A stretch of 5,928 bases of DNA from Lachnospiraceae bacterium (GTDB taxonomy: Bacteria; Bacillota_A; Clostridia; Lachnospirales; Lachnospiraceae), in the NCBI GenBank assembly GCA_021770615.1, contig JAETQR010000100.1, forward strand, positions 1 through 5,928. The letters run 5' to 3'. Positions 1-5,758 of this stretch are shown here, piece after piece (within the stretch, counting starts at the first letter, position 1; each line of letters opens with the position of its first letter). The notes beneath the pieces were generated by a model. It was given only the letters and a program-made list of their open reading frames with translations, ran no database searches and was not told the DNA's origin. Both the position numbers and the translations under genes were made by a program.

Positions 1-36
1 AAAGATATAGTTTTTAGCATACTTATATTTTACACC

Positions 37-75
37 AACTGCCGGATTCTTTCGAGGTCTGGCAGTTATTTTTTT
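37..75 (+). terminator. rho-independent terminator of an upstream, off-window gene
   Basis: The arms AACTGCCGGA (37-46) and TCTGGCAGTT (58-67) pair over 10 bp with one G-T wobble, around an 11-nt loop. An A and then a run of T (69-75) follow. This is a canonical intrinsic terminator on the + strand. No gene belonging to it is visible in bases 1-36, so it most likely ends a transcript that begins left of the window. It lies outside the insertion sequence, whose left end begins about 12-20 bases later. Confidence 0.8.
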
Positions 76-86
76 ACATTTTTTTG

Positions 87-153
87 TACAAAAAGGGAGC
101 TGCACACTAATTTCTTTGATATGCTTCCTTCTAGGTAGACAAGTGAAATAATA
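87..153 (+). repeat. left terminal inverted repeat of the IS (IRL)
   Basis: Two blocks match the right end. The outer block, 87-110, runs from TACAAAAAGGGAGCTG to CACTAA and differs from the right end by two substitutions and one gap. The inner block, 135-153, starts GTAGACAAGTG and matches 17 of 19 bases. Between them the left end has 24 nt and the right end 19 nt, with only weak similarity. Such long ends probably include more than one transposase contact site. Confidence 0.75.
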
Positions 154-167
154 AAAACTTGTTACTT

Positions 168-174
168 AGGAGGG
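168..174 (+). promoter_or_regulatory. ribosome binding site of orfA
   Basis: AGGAGGG lies 10 nt before the ATG at 185. It is a near-perfect Shine-Dalgarno sequence and fixes the start of orfA. No convincing sigma-A promoter could be assigned between 111 and 167; TTGATA (116-121) and TAGACA (136-141) lack properly spaced -10 boxes. Confidence 0.7.
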
Positions 175-184
175 AGCATATTTT

Positions 185-862
185 ATGTCTAAAAAGAAAA
201 TATCCGTTGAGGATAAGATATACGCTGTAAATCTGTATCTGGATGGGAAAGAAAGTCAACGTCGAATTGCATCTATGTTTGATGTCAGCATAGCTTCTGT
301 CCAACAATGGATCCGTAATTATGAATCCATGGGTGCAGATGCATTCACATTAAGGGGAAACAAGAAATATTCCAAAGAATTGAAACAGCAGGCGGTTTTG
401 GATTATTTAGCAGGACGAGGTTCTCAAGATGATATCTGTAAAAAATACGGAATCCGTTCAAAATCTAAGTTACAAATCTGGATAAAGAAGTATAATGGTC
501 ATGAAGAATTAAAATCTTCTGGAACAGGAGGAAGCACTATCATGACCAAAGGAAGAAAAACCACTTTTGAAGAACGGGTCGAAATAGTACAGTATTGTAT
601 CGCACATGACCGCAATTATGCCAAAACAGCCGAACAATATCAGGTATCTTACCAACAGGCACGCAGTTACACTGTTAAATATGAAGCTGGCGGAGTGGAA
701 GCTTTAAGAGATAACCGTGGTAAACGAAAAATTCCCGATGAGATGAGTGAAGTTGAAAAGTTACGTGCCGAAGTAAAAATTCTAAGAGCAGAAAAAGAAC
801 GTGCTGAAATGGAGGCATCTTTCTTAAAAAAACTCGAAGAGATAGAGAGGAGGCGGGGCTAA
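185..862 (+). CDS. IS3-family transposase OrfA (DNA-binding/regulatory subunit)
   Basis: This 225-aa protein is the DNA-binding partner of the IS3 transposase and forms the N-terminal half of the OrfAB fusion. Three helix-turn-helix-like modules can be read: residues about 8-57 (with RRIASMFDVSIASVQQWI), 62-105 (with DDICKKYGIRSKSKLQIWI) and 126-180 (with YAKTAEQYQVSYQQARSYTV). A basic stretch (RGKRK, 178-182) comes next. A C-terminal heptad region follows (about 188-220; L193, L200 and L214 in register, E207 at the other position), like the leucine zipper that mediates OrfA/OrfAB multimerisation in this family. The start is supported by AGGAGGG at 168-174. The protein is longer than the roughly 170 aa I recall for IS150-type OrfA, consistent with an extra HTH unit. 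The codon for M120 (542-544) also has its own AGGAGG (526-531), so a shorter in-frame product is possible. The 3' end overlaps the frame of orfB, which is reached by -1 frameshifting at 826-832. Confidence 0.92.
   Translation: MSKKKISVEDKIYAVNLYLDGKESQRRIASMFDVSIASVQQWIRNYESMGADAFTLRGNKKYSKELKQQAVLDYLAGRGSQDDICKKYGIRSKSKLQIWIKKYNGHEELKSSGTGGSTIMTKGRKTTFEERVEIVQYCIAHDRNYAKTAEQYQVSYQQARSYTVKYEAGGVEALRDNRGKRKIPDEMSEVEKLRAEVKILRAEKERAEMEASFLKKLEEIERRRG
811..832 (+). promoter_or_regulatory. programmed -1 ribosomal frameshift signal between orfA and orfB
   Basis: A run of seven A (826-832) is read in the orfA frame as xxA AAA AAA, a slippery heptamer allowing tandem -1 slippage. A GGAGG (811-815) ends 10 nt before the run; in IS911 and dnaX a Shine-Dalgarno-like sequence at about this distance is known to stimulate -1 shifting. 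The -1 frame is open from 808 onward and continues directly into the DDE domain. I see no convincing downstream stem; AGGC/GCCT (851-854/863-866) is only 4 bp. The predicted fusion is about 525 aa. Confidence 0.8.
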
Positions 863-1761
863 GCCTGGTCCGTCATGAGCATATATACCAGGCAATCAAA
901 GAAGAACACGAAGAACATAACGATTCCATTACTGCTCTCTGCAACCTCGGCGGAGTGTCCAGAGCTGCCTATTATAAATGGTTACATAGAGAAATCCCTG
1001 AAAATGAACACAAAAACAGGAGAATTGCTGATGAGATCGAAAAGATCCATACAGAATCGCCAGATAAAGGATATCGAAGGATCAGAGATGACCTGGAACG
1101 TTATCATGACATTGATGTTAATGACAAGCGCGTATTACGTATTTGCCGCAAACTTAATATTAAATCAACTATCAAGTATTCTAATCATGGCTGTACAAGA
1201 CAGGCTGCAAATCCTCAATATATAGCAGAAAATATACTTAACCGTGAGTTTACTGCTGATGCACCAAACGAAAAATGGCTCACAGATGTAACAGAATTCC
1301 ATTATTATACTGGGATTGTGAAACAAAAAGTCTATTTAAGTGCAATTCTGGATTTGTATGACAGGAGGATTGTCTCATATGTAATTCGTGATCATAACAA
1401 TAATGCACTGGTATTTGATACGGTTGATGAAGCAATACGGTTAAATCCACAAGCACACCCGCTGTTTCATAGTGACCGGGGATTCCAATATACGAACAGA
1501 GCATTTCACAGTAAACTTACAGCTGCTGGAATGACACAAAGTATGTCAAGAGTTGCTAAATGCATCGACAATGGTCCGATGGAAGGATTTTGGGGAATTA
1601 TAAAGCGGGAACGTTATTATGGGAAACGGTTTACGGATAAAGAAACACTTGTAAAAATGATCAAGGATTATATAGATTACTATAACAATAAACGTTTGCA
1701 GAGAGGTCTTGGAGTTTTAACTCCTATGGAAAAACACGAAATTTACCTGCCAGCTGCATAA
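832..1761 (+). CDS. IS3-family transposase OrfB (DDE integrase domain), made as an OrfAB fusion
   Basis: This is the catalytic half of the IS3 transposase, which cuts and joins IS ends by a copy-out/paste-in route. The first shifted codon after slippage is at 832, giving about 309 residues. The leading part (with LSLVRHEHIYQAIKEEH) has no ATG. The first GTG (955) lies inside conserved sequence (SRAAYYKWL), so independent initiation there would lose family sequence. Numbering from that GTG, an HTH_21-like segment spans about 38-72 (KGYRRIRDDL, KRVLRICRKLNI). The RNase-H-fold rve domain follows, with D111 in TDVTEF, D174 in HSDRGFQY and E210 in NGPMEGFWG. The D-to-E spacing is 35 residues, matching the D(35)E signature of the family. 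The typical C-terminal motif LGVLTPMEKHEIY is present. All key residues are intact and there is no internal stop, so the enzyme is probably functional. A CTG at 865 behind GAGGAGG could allow weak separate initiation. Confidence 0.93.
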   Translation, partial: TRRDREEAGLSLVRHEHIYQAIKEEHEEHNDSITALCNLGGVSRAAYYKWLHREIPENEHKNRRIADEIEKIHTESPDKGYRRIRDDLERYHDIDVNDKRVLRICRKLNIKSTIKYSNHGCTRQAANPQYIAENILNREFTADAPNEKWLTDVTEFHYYTGIVKQKVYLSAILDLYDRRIVSYVIRDHNNNALVFDTVDEAIRLNPQAHPLFHSDRGFQYTNRAFHSKLTAAGMTQSMSRVAKCIDNGPMEGFWGIIKRERYYGKRFTDKETLVKMIKDYIDYYNNKRLQRGLGVLTPMEKHEIYLPAA

Positions 1762-1766
1762 AAAAA

Positions 1767-1791
1767 CTGCCAGCAGATAATCTACTGGCAG
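1767..1791 (-). terminator. hairpin at the IS 3' end, minus-strand terminator
   Basis: CTGCCAG (1767-1773) pairs perfectly with CTGGCAG (1785-1791). After one mismatch there are three further pairs closing a 3-nt loop. On the minus strand the hairpin is followed directly by seven T (complement of 1760-1766), the layout of an intrinsic terminator for transcription entering from the right. On the + strand it is followed by G and A-runs, so termination of orfB transcripts here would be weaker. It begins 5 bases after the orfB stop. Confidence 0.6.
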
Positions 1792-1802
1792 GAAAAAATT
1801 TA

Positions 1803-1865
1803 TATTTTTTCAATTGTCTACTTGACGGGGAGCAGTTCACTTAGTGCGACAGCCCCCTTTTTGTA
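1803..1865 (-). repeat. right terminal inverted repeat of the IS (IRR)
   Basis: This is the reverse complement of the left end. The outer block (1841-1865) reads TACAAAAAGGGGGCTG through to GCACTAA when reverse-complemented, and the inner block (1803-1821) reads GTAGACAATTG. The spacer between blocks is 19 nt (1822-1840), 5 nt shorter than on the left. Confidence 0.75.
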
Positions 1866-1921
1866 TGAAGCATCCGGCCTTTGCAAAACAACATTTCATG
1901 ACATATTTGTTGATTTTTATT

Positions 1922-1962
1922 ACATTTTTCGCTCGGGGAATGAAAAAATGTTACTATAAAAT
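1922..1962 (+). promoter_or_regulatory. candidate promoter with overlapping inverted repeat for the large secreted protein gene
   Basis: An AT-rich block carries a possible extended -10, TGT then TACTAT (1949-1957), or alternatively TATAAA (1955-1960). No good -35 lies 16-18 nt upstream, where the sequence is GC-rich (GCTCGGGG). An imperfect inverted repeat, ACATTTTTC (1922-1930) and GAAAAAATGT (1942-1951), spans the place where the -35 should be. That could suit a regulator-dependent promoter. The expected transcript start would be near 1966-1970, just before the leader hairpin. The rest of the gap from 1866 shows nothing recognisable. Confidence 0.35.
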
Positions 1963-1966
1963 CATC

Positions 1967-2042
1967 ATATTTGATACGGAACAGAGCACTGCCTGACCGT
2001 ATCTGTCATGTAAAAACACACAAAGATAAGCAGTGCAGAATT
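1967..2042 (+). promoter_or_regulatory. structured 5' leader with loop complementary to the pre-RBS segment
   Basis: GATACGG (1973-1979) and CCGTATC (1997-2003) form a perfect 7-bp stem. Inside it, CAG (1982-1984) pairs with CTG (1993-1995), leaving the 8-nt apical loop AGCACTGC (1985-1992). Seven of these loop bases, GCACTGC (1986-1992), are perfectly complementary to GCAGTGC (2030-2036), which ends 6 nt before the GGAGG at 2043. A loop-to-tail pseudoknot next to the ribosome binding site is therefore possible. I cannot match it to a known riboswitch class. The structure is read directly from the sequence; the regulatory role is inference. Confidence 0.4.
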
Positions 2043-2047
2043 GGAGG
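2043..2047 (+). promoter_or_regulatory. ribosome binding site that decides the start of the large gene
   Basis: GGAGG stands 6 nt before the ATG at 2054. An in-frame GTG at 2033 would extend the protein by seven residues, but it has no Shine-Dalgarno, lies inside the leader complement GCAGTGC, and would put non-signal residues before the signal peptide. The ATG at 2054 is preferred. Confidence 0.75.
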
Positions 2048-2053
2048 AAATAT

Positions 2054-5000
2054 ATGCATAAAAGAAACCAGCGGCGGCCCATAAAAGCACTTTCTGTTTT
2101 TATGGCAGCCGCCCTCGTTTTTACCTCTTTTCCCAGCGAGGCAAAAACGGGAAAAAAGAAAGAAGTAACACAAATCCAGCTCACGTCACCGTATAGTGCA
2201 AAAGATAAAAAAATAACTACTACGCTGACGATGAAGAAAGGGAGCACATTCAAGATCAAAGCCAGTGTATTTCCGAAATCCGCCGGTAAAAAACTGGTCT
2301 TTAAAAGCAGCAAAAAGAAGATCGCTTCCGTCTCCAAAAGCGGAAAGATCAAAGCAAACAAGGTTGGAAAGGCAAAGATCACTGTCCAGCCACAATCAAA
2401 CAAAAAAGTAAAAGCAGTTATTAACGTAACCGTTGTAAACAAACTGAAAAAGGTAAAGAAGATCACACTTGACAAATCTTCTCTCTCCCTTTCCGTAAAC
2501 GGCACCGCACAGTTAAATGCATCTGTCGTTTCTCCAAAAAAACCGACATCAAAGAAGTTTAACTGGTTTACATCCAATGCGGACGTAGCCGTCGTAAACA
2601 ACAAGGGAACCGTAACCGCTAAGGCACCGGGAAGTGCGGATATTACGGCAACATCTGCCGATGGGCAGGGAGCAAAGGCAGTCTGCCGGGTTACAGTGAC
2701 AGAGGGCAGCACTCCTGTACCAACGGGTGTACCATCTGCTGCCCCGTCGGCCGTACCCGGCATCCATGCATCGGCGGCACCGGCGAGCCAGACACCGGGT
2801 GCAGAGCCGTCCGGTTCCCCGGCAGCTCCTTCGGAATCCCCGGCAAGCCCATCCGGTTCCCCGGCAGCTCCGTCGGCATCGCCTTCTTCGGTTCCTGCGG
2901 AGAAACTCGCTGTCTCTATCCCGGGAAGCCGTACCGGCATCAAACAGGGTGAGAGCATCCAGCTGGCGGCAGCCGGGCCGGGAGCTGACCAGGTGACATG
3001 GTCCGTATCGGGGGCATCCGGTGTGACCATCAGCGCCACCGGGCTCCTGACTGCATCTGCTGATGCAGGCGCAGGCAAAAAGATCCAGGTGAAGGCGGAG
3101 ACTTCCGCAGACGTCCCGGTAAAGAGCGCTTCTGCATCCCTGACTGTTGCAGAGAACAGGATCCGGCCGCTTACGGAAGACCGCATCCAGCTCAATAAGG
3201 ATACGGAGGAGCACCCGCTCGGGCTCACCTACCGCTCCAAAAAGGCATGGAGCAGGGTTTCCGACCCGGAAAGAGGGGAAGTCGTGCGGATCGACACCTC
3301 CGTGGATTACGTGAACGACATGCTGGCCTGGATGCAGGTAGACCCTCTCTATGCCGGAAAAGAAGTGAAAATCTCTGCTTATATCAAATACGATAAGGTT
3401 CCGGACCATGACACGATCGGCATCGTGCTCAACGAGAGGTGGAAATACAGCAACCCTGCTGCGAAATGGAATGCCGAACCGGATACATGGTATTATGTGA
3501 ACGGATCCTTTAACCTTCCGCATTCCAATTACAACGGGGACAAGAACAACATCTTCCTCAGCCGTTTCACTGGTCTGAAGGACGGGGAAAACGCCGTGTA
3601 TTACATCGACCAGCTGGTGATCTCGGTAGAGAAATCCGAAGTGGAGGGCGTGACAGTCACCACCAAGGATGATGAGACAGAGGTATACCAGAACCATACG
3701 CTCCAGTGTTCGGCAGAAGTGAGCGGTAAAAACCATCCGTCCCAGAAGGTGGCCTATTCGATCGAGCCGGCAGTGGAGGGTGCTTCGATCGATGAGGACG
3801 GACTCTTAACAGTAAAGAATGCCGCCGCTGGTTCGGAGATCACAGTAAAAGCGGTCTCGGTAGAAGATCCGGAGAAGTTTGGAACGACTACGGTCAGGGT
3901 ATTGGAACAGACAGTTGACTCGGTAACGATCACAGCTCCGGGAAAAGTGACAAAGATCTATCCCGGCAAAACACTGCAGTTTTCTGCCGATGTAAAAACG
4001 ACAGGAGACCCGGAAATGAAGCTCACCTGGAAGGTCGATCCGGAACTTAACGGGGTGAGCATATCTGAGAAGGGACTGCTGGAGGTCAGCGAACAGGAAG
4101 AAGGCACTGTAATCACTATCAAAGCGACAGCGGAAATTTTATCAGATCCCTCAAAAACAAAAACAGCGACATATAAAGTCACTGTACTGGGTGACTATGT
4201 CGAACCCCATGAAGTAAAAGCAATAAAAGCCAATCAGTGGGATGCCTTCACGGAAGATTACTATTGTAACCTAAAATACGATGAAACGGAGGGTTCCTGC
4301 TACTTTGAAAACGGTTCAACTGACTTGGCCACGGGTAGCAAGCGTTCATGCGTTGGCTTTCTGATCAACAGCGACGGAAGCTCATTTGATGCATCTGTCT
4401 ATAATACATTGACCATCCGTCTTAAGAGTAACGCCATCGAGGGGATGACTAACACAAGAGCTGTTATGCTCAATGTATATTCTGAGTCAGATACAGGATA
4501 TTCGGCTTCTCTTCCTAAAGTCAAAGAATCTGGTATATCATCCAGAGACCGGGTGTGGAGAATCCCGACCAGTAAGTTGGCTGAGGCCGGTATATCACTT
4601 GTCGATATGAAAGCGCTTTCCTTGAGCTCGACTACTACCACTGCGGGAGGGATAAAAATTTATAGTTTTACTTTTGAAAATCTATCCGAATATGAACCGT
4701 ATACAGTTAAAATTGAACAACCAGGTAAACTTAAACAAATGAAGGAACAAAAATCCATTCGCCTGGATGCAACAGCAAAAAAACAAAATGGTGAGGAACT
4801 GGAAAATATAAATTTCATTTGGAAGTCTTCCGATGAGAATGTCGCCACCGTATCCGATGACGGCACTGTAACCGGTGTGTCAGCAGGGGAGGTGACGATT
4901 ACAGCCGCTGCTGCGGGTTCTAATGCAGTAGGATTCTATGATATCACGGTATATGATGATACTCCTGTAGGGTCAGGTGTTCAATTTGGCAGCAGCAGCT

Positions 5001-5755
5001 ATGGGCACAATGAAGGTGCAAATAATCGTATTTATTGCACGGCGGAAGAACTTTCAGATGCTGCCGGGGGAATTCCACTGAAAGCAGTACAGTTAAATGC
5101 AGGTAATGAAGCCGTTGGGGAATCTCAAGAATCATTATCAGTGACCTTTAATGAAAGCAATAACAGAAATCTTTCTTCTTATTCTTATCAAGATGGCGTT
5201 CTGAAGGCTGCATTGGCCGATGGAAAAGATGAGGGAACGGTTAGTGCAACGGTTACAGTAGGTGAAACAACAGTAAAATTATATATAATGATTTGTACAG
5301 GACACCGCATCCCTATCACATCGTCTACGGTATACAATGCATCTGCCGGGAAACAAAAGGAAGACATCCGTGTCAGCGATGGATATGCTGTTATTGCTGC
5401 AAAAGATGATGGTATTAGTGGAATCGGTTTTAAGGGTGCGCTTCCAAGTGGTAAGACGCTAAAAGATTATAAGTCAGTCCTTGTTATCGTTGGCTCAGCA
5501 AACGAAGATTATCCATTTTCTCTCTATATGCCTGCGAATGGTTGGGATGCTGATACGATAACATGTACTGAGGATGATTCCAAACTCGCAAGTGATGTAC
5601 AAAAAAACACTTCTTTTTCTTCTGATAGTGAGGTTACGTTCCCGTTATTATTAGATGAGACTGAAGCAGCCACCAGCAATATCCATCTTGCCGTTGGTTT
5701 CGATGGAATCCGCACGGGTGATCTTTCAATAAAAAATATTATACTTTTAGAATAA
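2054..5755 (+). CDS. large secreted multidomain protein with Big_2 Ig-like and carbohydrate-binding-like domains
   Basis: This 1233-aa protein is predicted to be exported; its exact role is unknown, and an adhesive or glycan-binding function is inference. Residues 1-30 form a signal peptide (basic MHKRNQRRPIK, hydrophobic ALSVFMAAALVF, likely cut after PSEA). Big_2-type Ig-like domains follow at about 38-128 and 133-217, the first very rich in lysine (SSKKKIASVSKSGKIKANKV). A Pro/Ser/Ala linker (219-284) leads to further Ig-like domains at about 285-367, 528-619, 620-713 and 883-974 (clear signature SSDENVATVSDDGTVTGV). A region at about 370-526 resembles CBM4/9/22-type beta-sandwiches, with W463, W472, W479 and a YYID ending (516-519). 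Two further beta-rich regions, about 714-882 and 1084-1233, have similar endings (GGIKIYSFTFE, GDLSIKNIILLE); about 975-1083 is unassigned. No glycosidase, peptidase, LPXTG, SLH or C-terminal membrane segment is visible. It appears to be a single-gene unit with terminators after it. Base composition changes strongly along the gene. Confidence 0.88.
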   Translation: MHKRNQRRPIKALSVFMAAALVFTSFPSEAKTGKKKEVTQIQLTSPYSAKDKKITTTLTMKKGSTFKIKASVFPKSAGKKLVFKSSKKKIASVSKSGKIKANKVGKAKITVQPQSNKKVKAVINVTVVNKLKKVKKITLDKSSLSLSVNGTAQLNASVVSPKKPTSKKFNWFTSNADVAVVNNKGTVTAKAPGSADITATSADGQGAKAVCRVTVTEGSTPVPTGVPSAAPSAVPGIHASAAPASQTPGAEPSGSPAAPSESPASPSGSPAAPSASPSSVPAEKLAVSIPGSRTGIKQGESIQLAAAGPGADQVTWSVSGASGVTISATGLLTASADAGAGKKIQVKAETSADVPVKSASASLTVAENRIRPLTEDRIQLNKDTEEHPLGLTYRSKKAWSRVSDPERGEVVRIDTSVDYVNDMLAWMQVDPLYAGKEVKISAYIKYDKVPDHDTIGIVLNERWKYSNPAAKWNAEPDTWYYVNGSFNLPHSNYNGDKNNIFLSRFTGLKDGENAVYYIDQLVISVEKSEVEGVTVTTKDDETEVYQNHTLQCSAEVSGKNHPSQKVAYSIEPAVEGASIDEDGLLTVKNAAAGSEITVKAVSVEDPEKFGTTTVRVLEQTVDSVTITAPGKVTKIYPGKTLQFSADVKTTGDPEMKLTWKVDPELNGVSISEKGLLEVSEQEEGTVITIKATAEILSDPSKTKTATYKVTVLGDYVEPHEVKAIKANQWDAFTEDYYCNLKYDETEGSCYFENGSTDLATGSKRSCVGFLINSDGSSFDASVYNTLTIRLKSNAIEGMTNTRAVMLNVYSESDTGYSASLPKVKESGISSRDRVWRIPTSKLAEAGISLVDMKALSLSSTTTTAGGIKIYSFTFENLSEYEPYTVKIEQPGKLKQMKEQKSIRLDATAKKQNGEELENINFIWKSSDENVATVSDDGTVTGVSAGEVTITAAAAGSNAVGFYDITVYDDTPVGSGVQFGSSSYGHNEGANNRIYCTAEELSDAAGGIPLKAVQLNAGNEAVGESQESLSVTFNESNNRNLSSYSYQDGVLKAALADGKDEGTVSATVTVGETTVKLYIMICTGHRIPITSSTVYNASAGKQKEDIRVSDGYAVIAAKDDGISGIGFKGALPSGKTLKDYKSVLVIVGSANEDYPFSLYMPANGWDADTITCTEDDSKLASDVQKNTSFSSDSEVTFPLLLDETEAATSNIHLAVGFDGIRTGDLSIKNIILLE
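2810..2893 (+). repeat. two-copy 42-bp tandem repeat in the Pro/Ser/Ala linker
   Basis: Two consecutive 42-bp units, 2810-2851 and 2852-2893, encode SGSPAAPSESPASP and SGSPAAPSASPSSV. The first 20 bases of each unit are identical. They form the second half of a flexible linker of the kind that separates cell-proximal from distal domains in clostridial extracellular enzymes. Such repeats can change copy number by slippage. Confidence 0.75.
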
Positions 5756-5758
5756 AGA

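Larger units (their letters stand above)
89..1862 (+). mobile_element. IS3-family insertion sequence (IS150-like), apparently complete
   Basis: A unit of about 1.77 kb carries two overlapping transposase frames (orfA and orfB) with orfB in the -1 frame, a DDE integrase core, and matching inverted repeats at both ends. The outer ends read CAAAAAGGGAGCTG on the left and, reverse-complemented, CAAAAAGGGGGCTG on the right. Exact boundaries are uncertain by a few bases, because the repeat TTTTTGTA occurs in direct orientation at 81-88 and 1858-1865 and overlaps the inverted-repeat ends. A 3-bp GTA duplication (86-88 and 1863-1865) would give boundaries 89-1862. Both frames are open and the frameshift signal is present, so the element looks potentially active. 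A specific IS name cannot be given from sequence reading alone. Confidence 0.9.

Noticed and set aside
1..135. Open frame of about 45 codons from the left edge
   Set aside because: It runs through a strong terminator and the IS junction. Its translation (Phe/Ser/Thr-rich) shows no family resemblance, so it is probably chance.
955..957. GTG as the true start of orfB
   Set aside because: The -1 frame is open from 808 and encodes conserved family sequence upstream of this GTG, and a clear frameshift signal exists.
875..1225. 116-codon + strand frame overlapping the start of orfB
   Set aside because: It is another frame of the transposase region. The orfB frame here encodes the conserved family sequence, and this one has no recognisable motif.
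1822..1827. TTGACG in the right IS end as an outward -35 box driving the downstream gene
   Set aside because: No -10-like hexamer lies 16-18 bases downstream, where the sequence is GC-rich (TGCGACAGCC).
1888..1911. CAACA and TGTTG arms as a possible operator
   Set aside because: Only five bases pair and the interior is not symmetric, so it is too weak to support.
2033..2035. GTG as start of the large gene
   Set aside because: There is no RBS before it. The ATG at 2054 has GGAGG at proper spacing and begins a typical signal peptide.
2810..2893. Repeats as a CRISPR-like array
   Set aside because: There are only two directly adjoining 42-bp units, in frame in a coding linker, with no spacers.
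1954..3228. Long minus-strand open frame (424 codons) opposite the large gene
   Set aside because: It lies fully opposite a gene with a signal peptide, clear RBS and recognisable domains. Its translation is low-complexity and Ser/Phe/Ala-rich with no recognisable motif, as expected from antisense of Lys/Ala/Ser/Pro codons.
2549..3736. Second long minus-strand open frame (395 codons)
   Set aside because: Its Cys/Arg-rich translation comes from the GC-rich linker read backwards. No domain is recognisable and it shares the region with the supported + strand gene.
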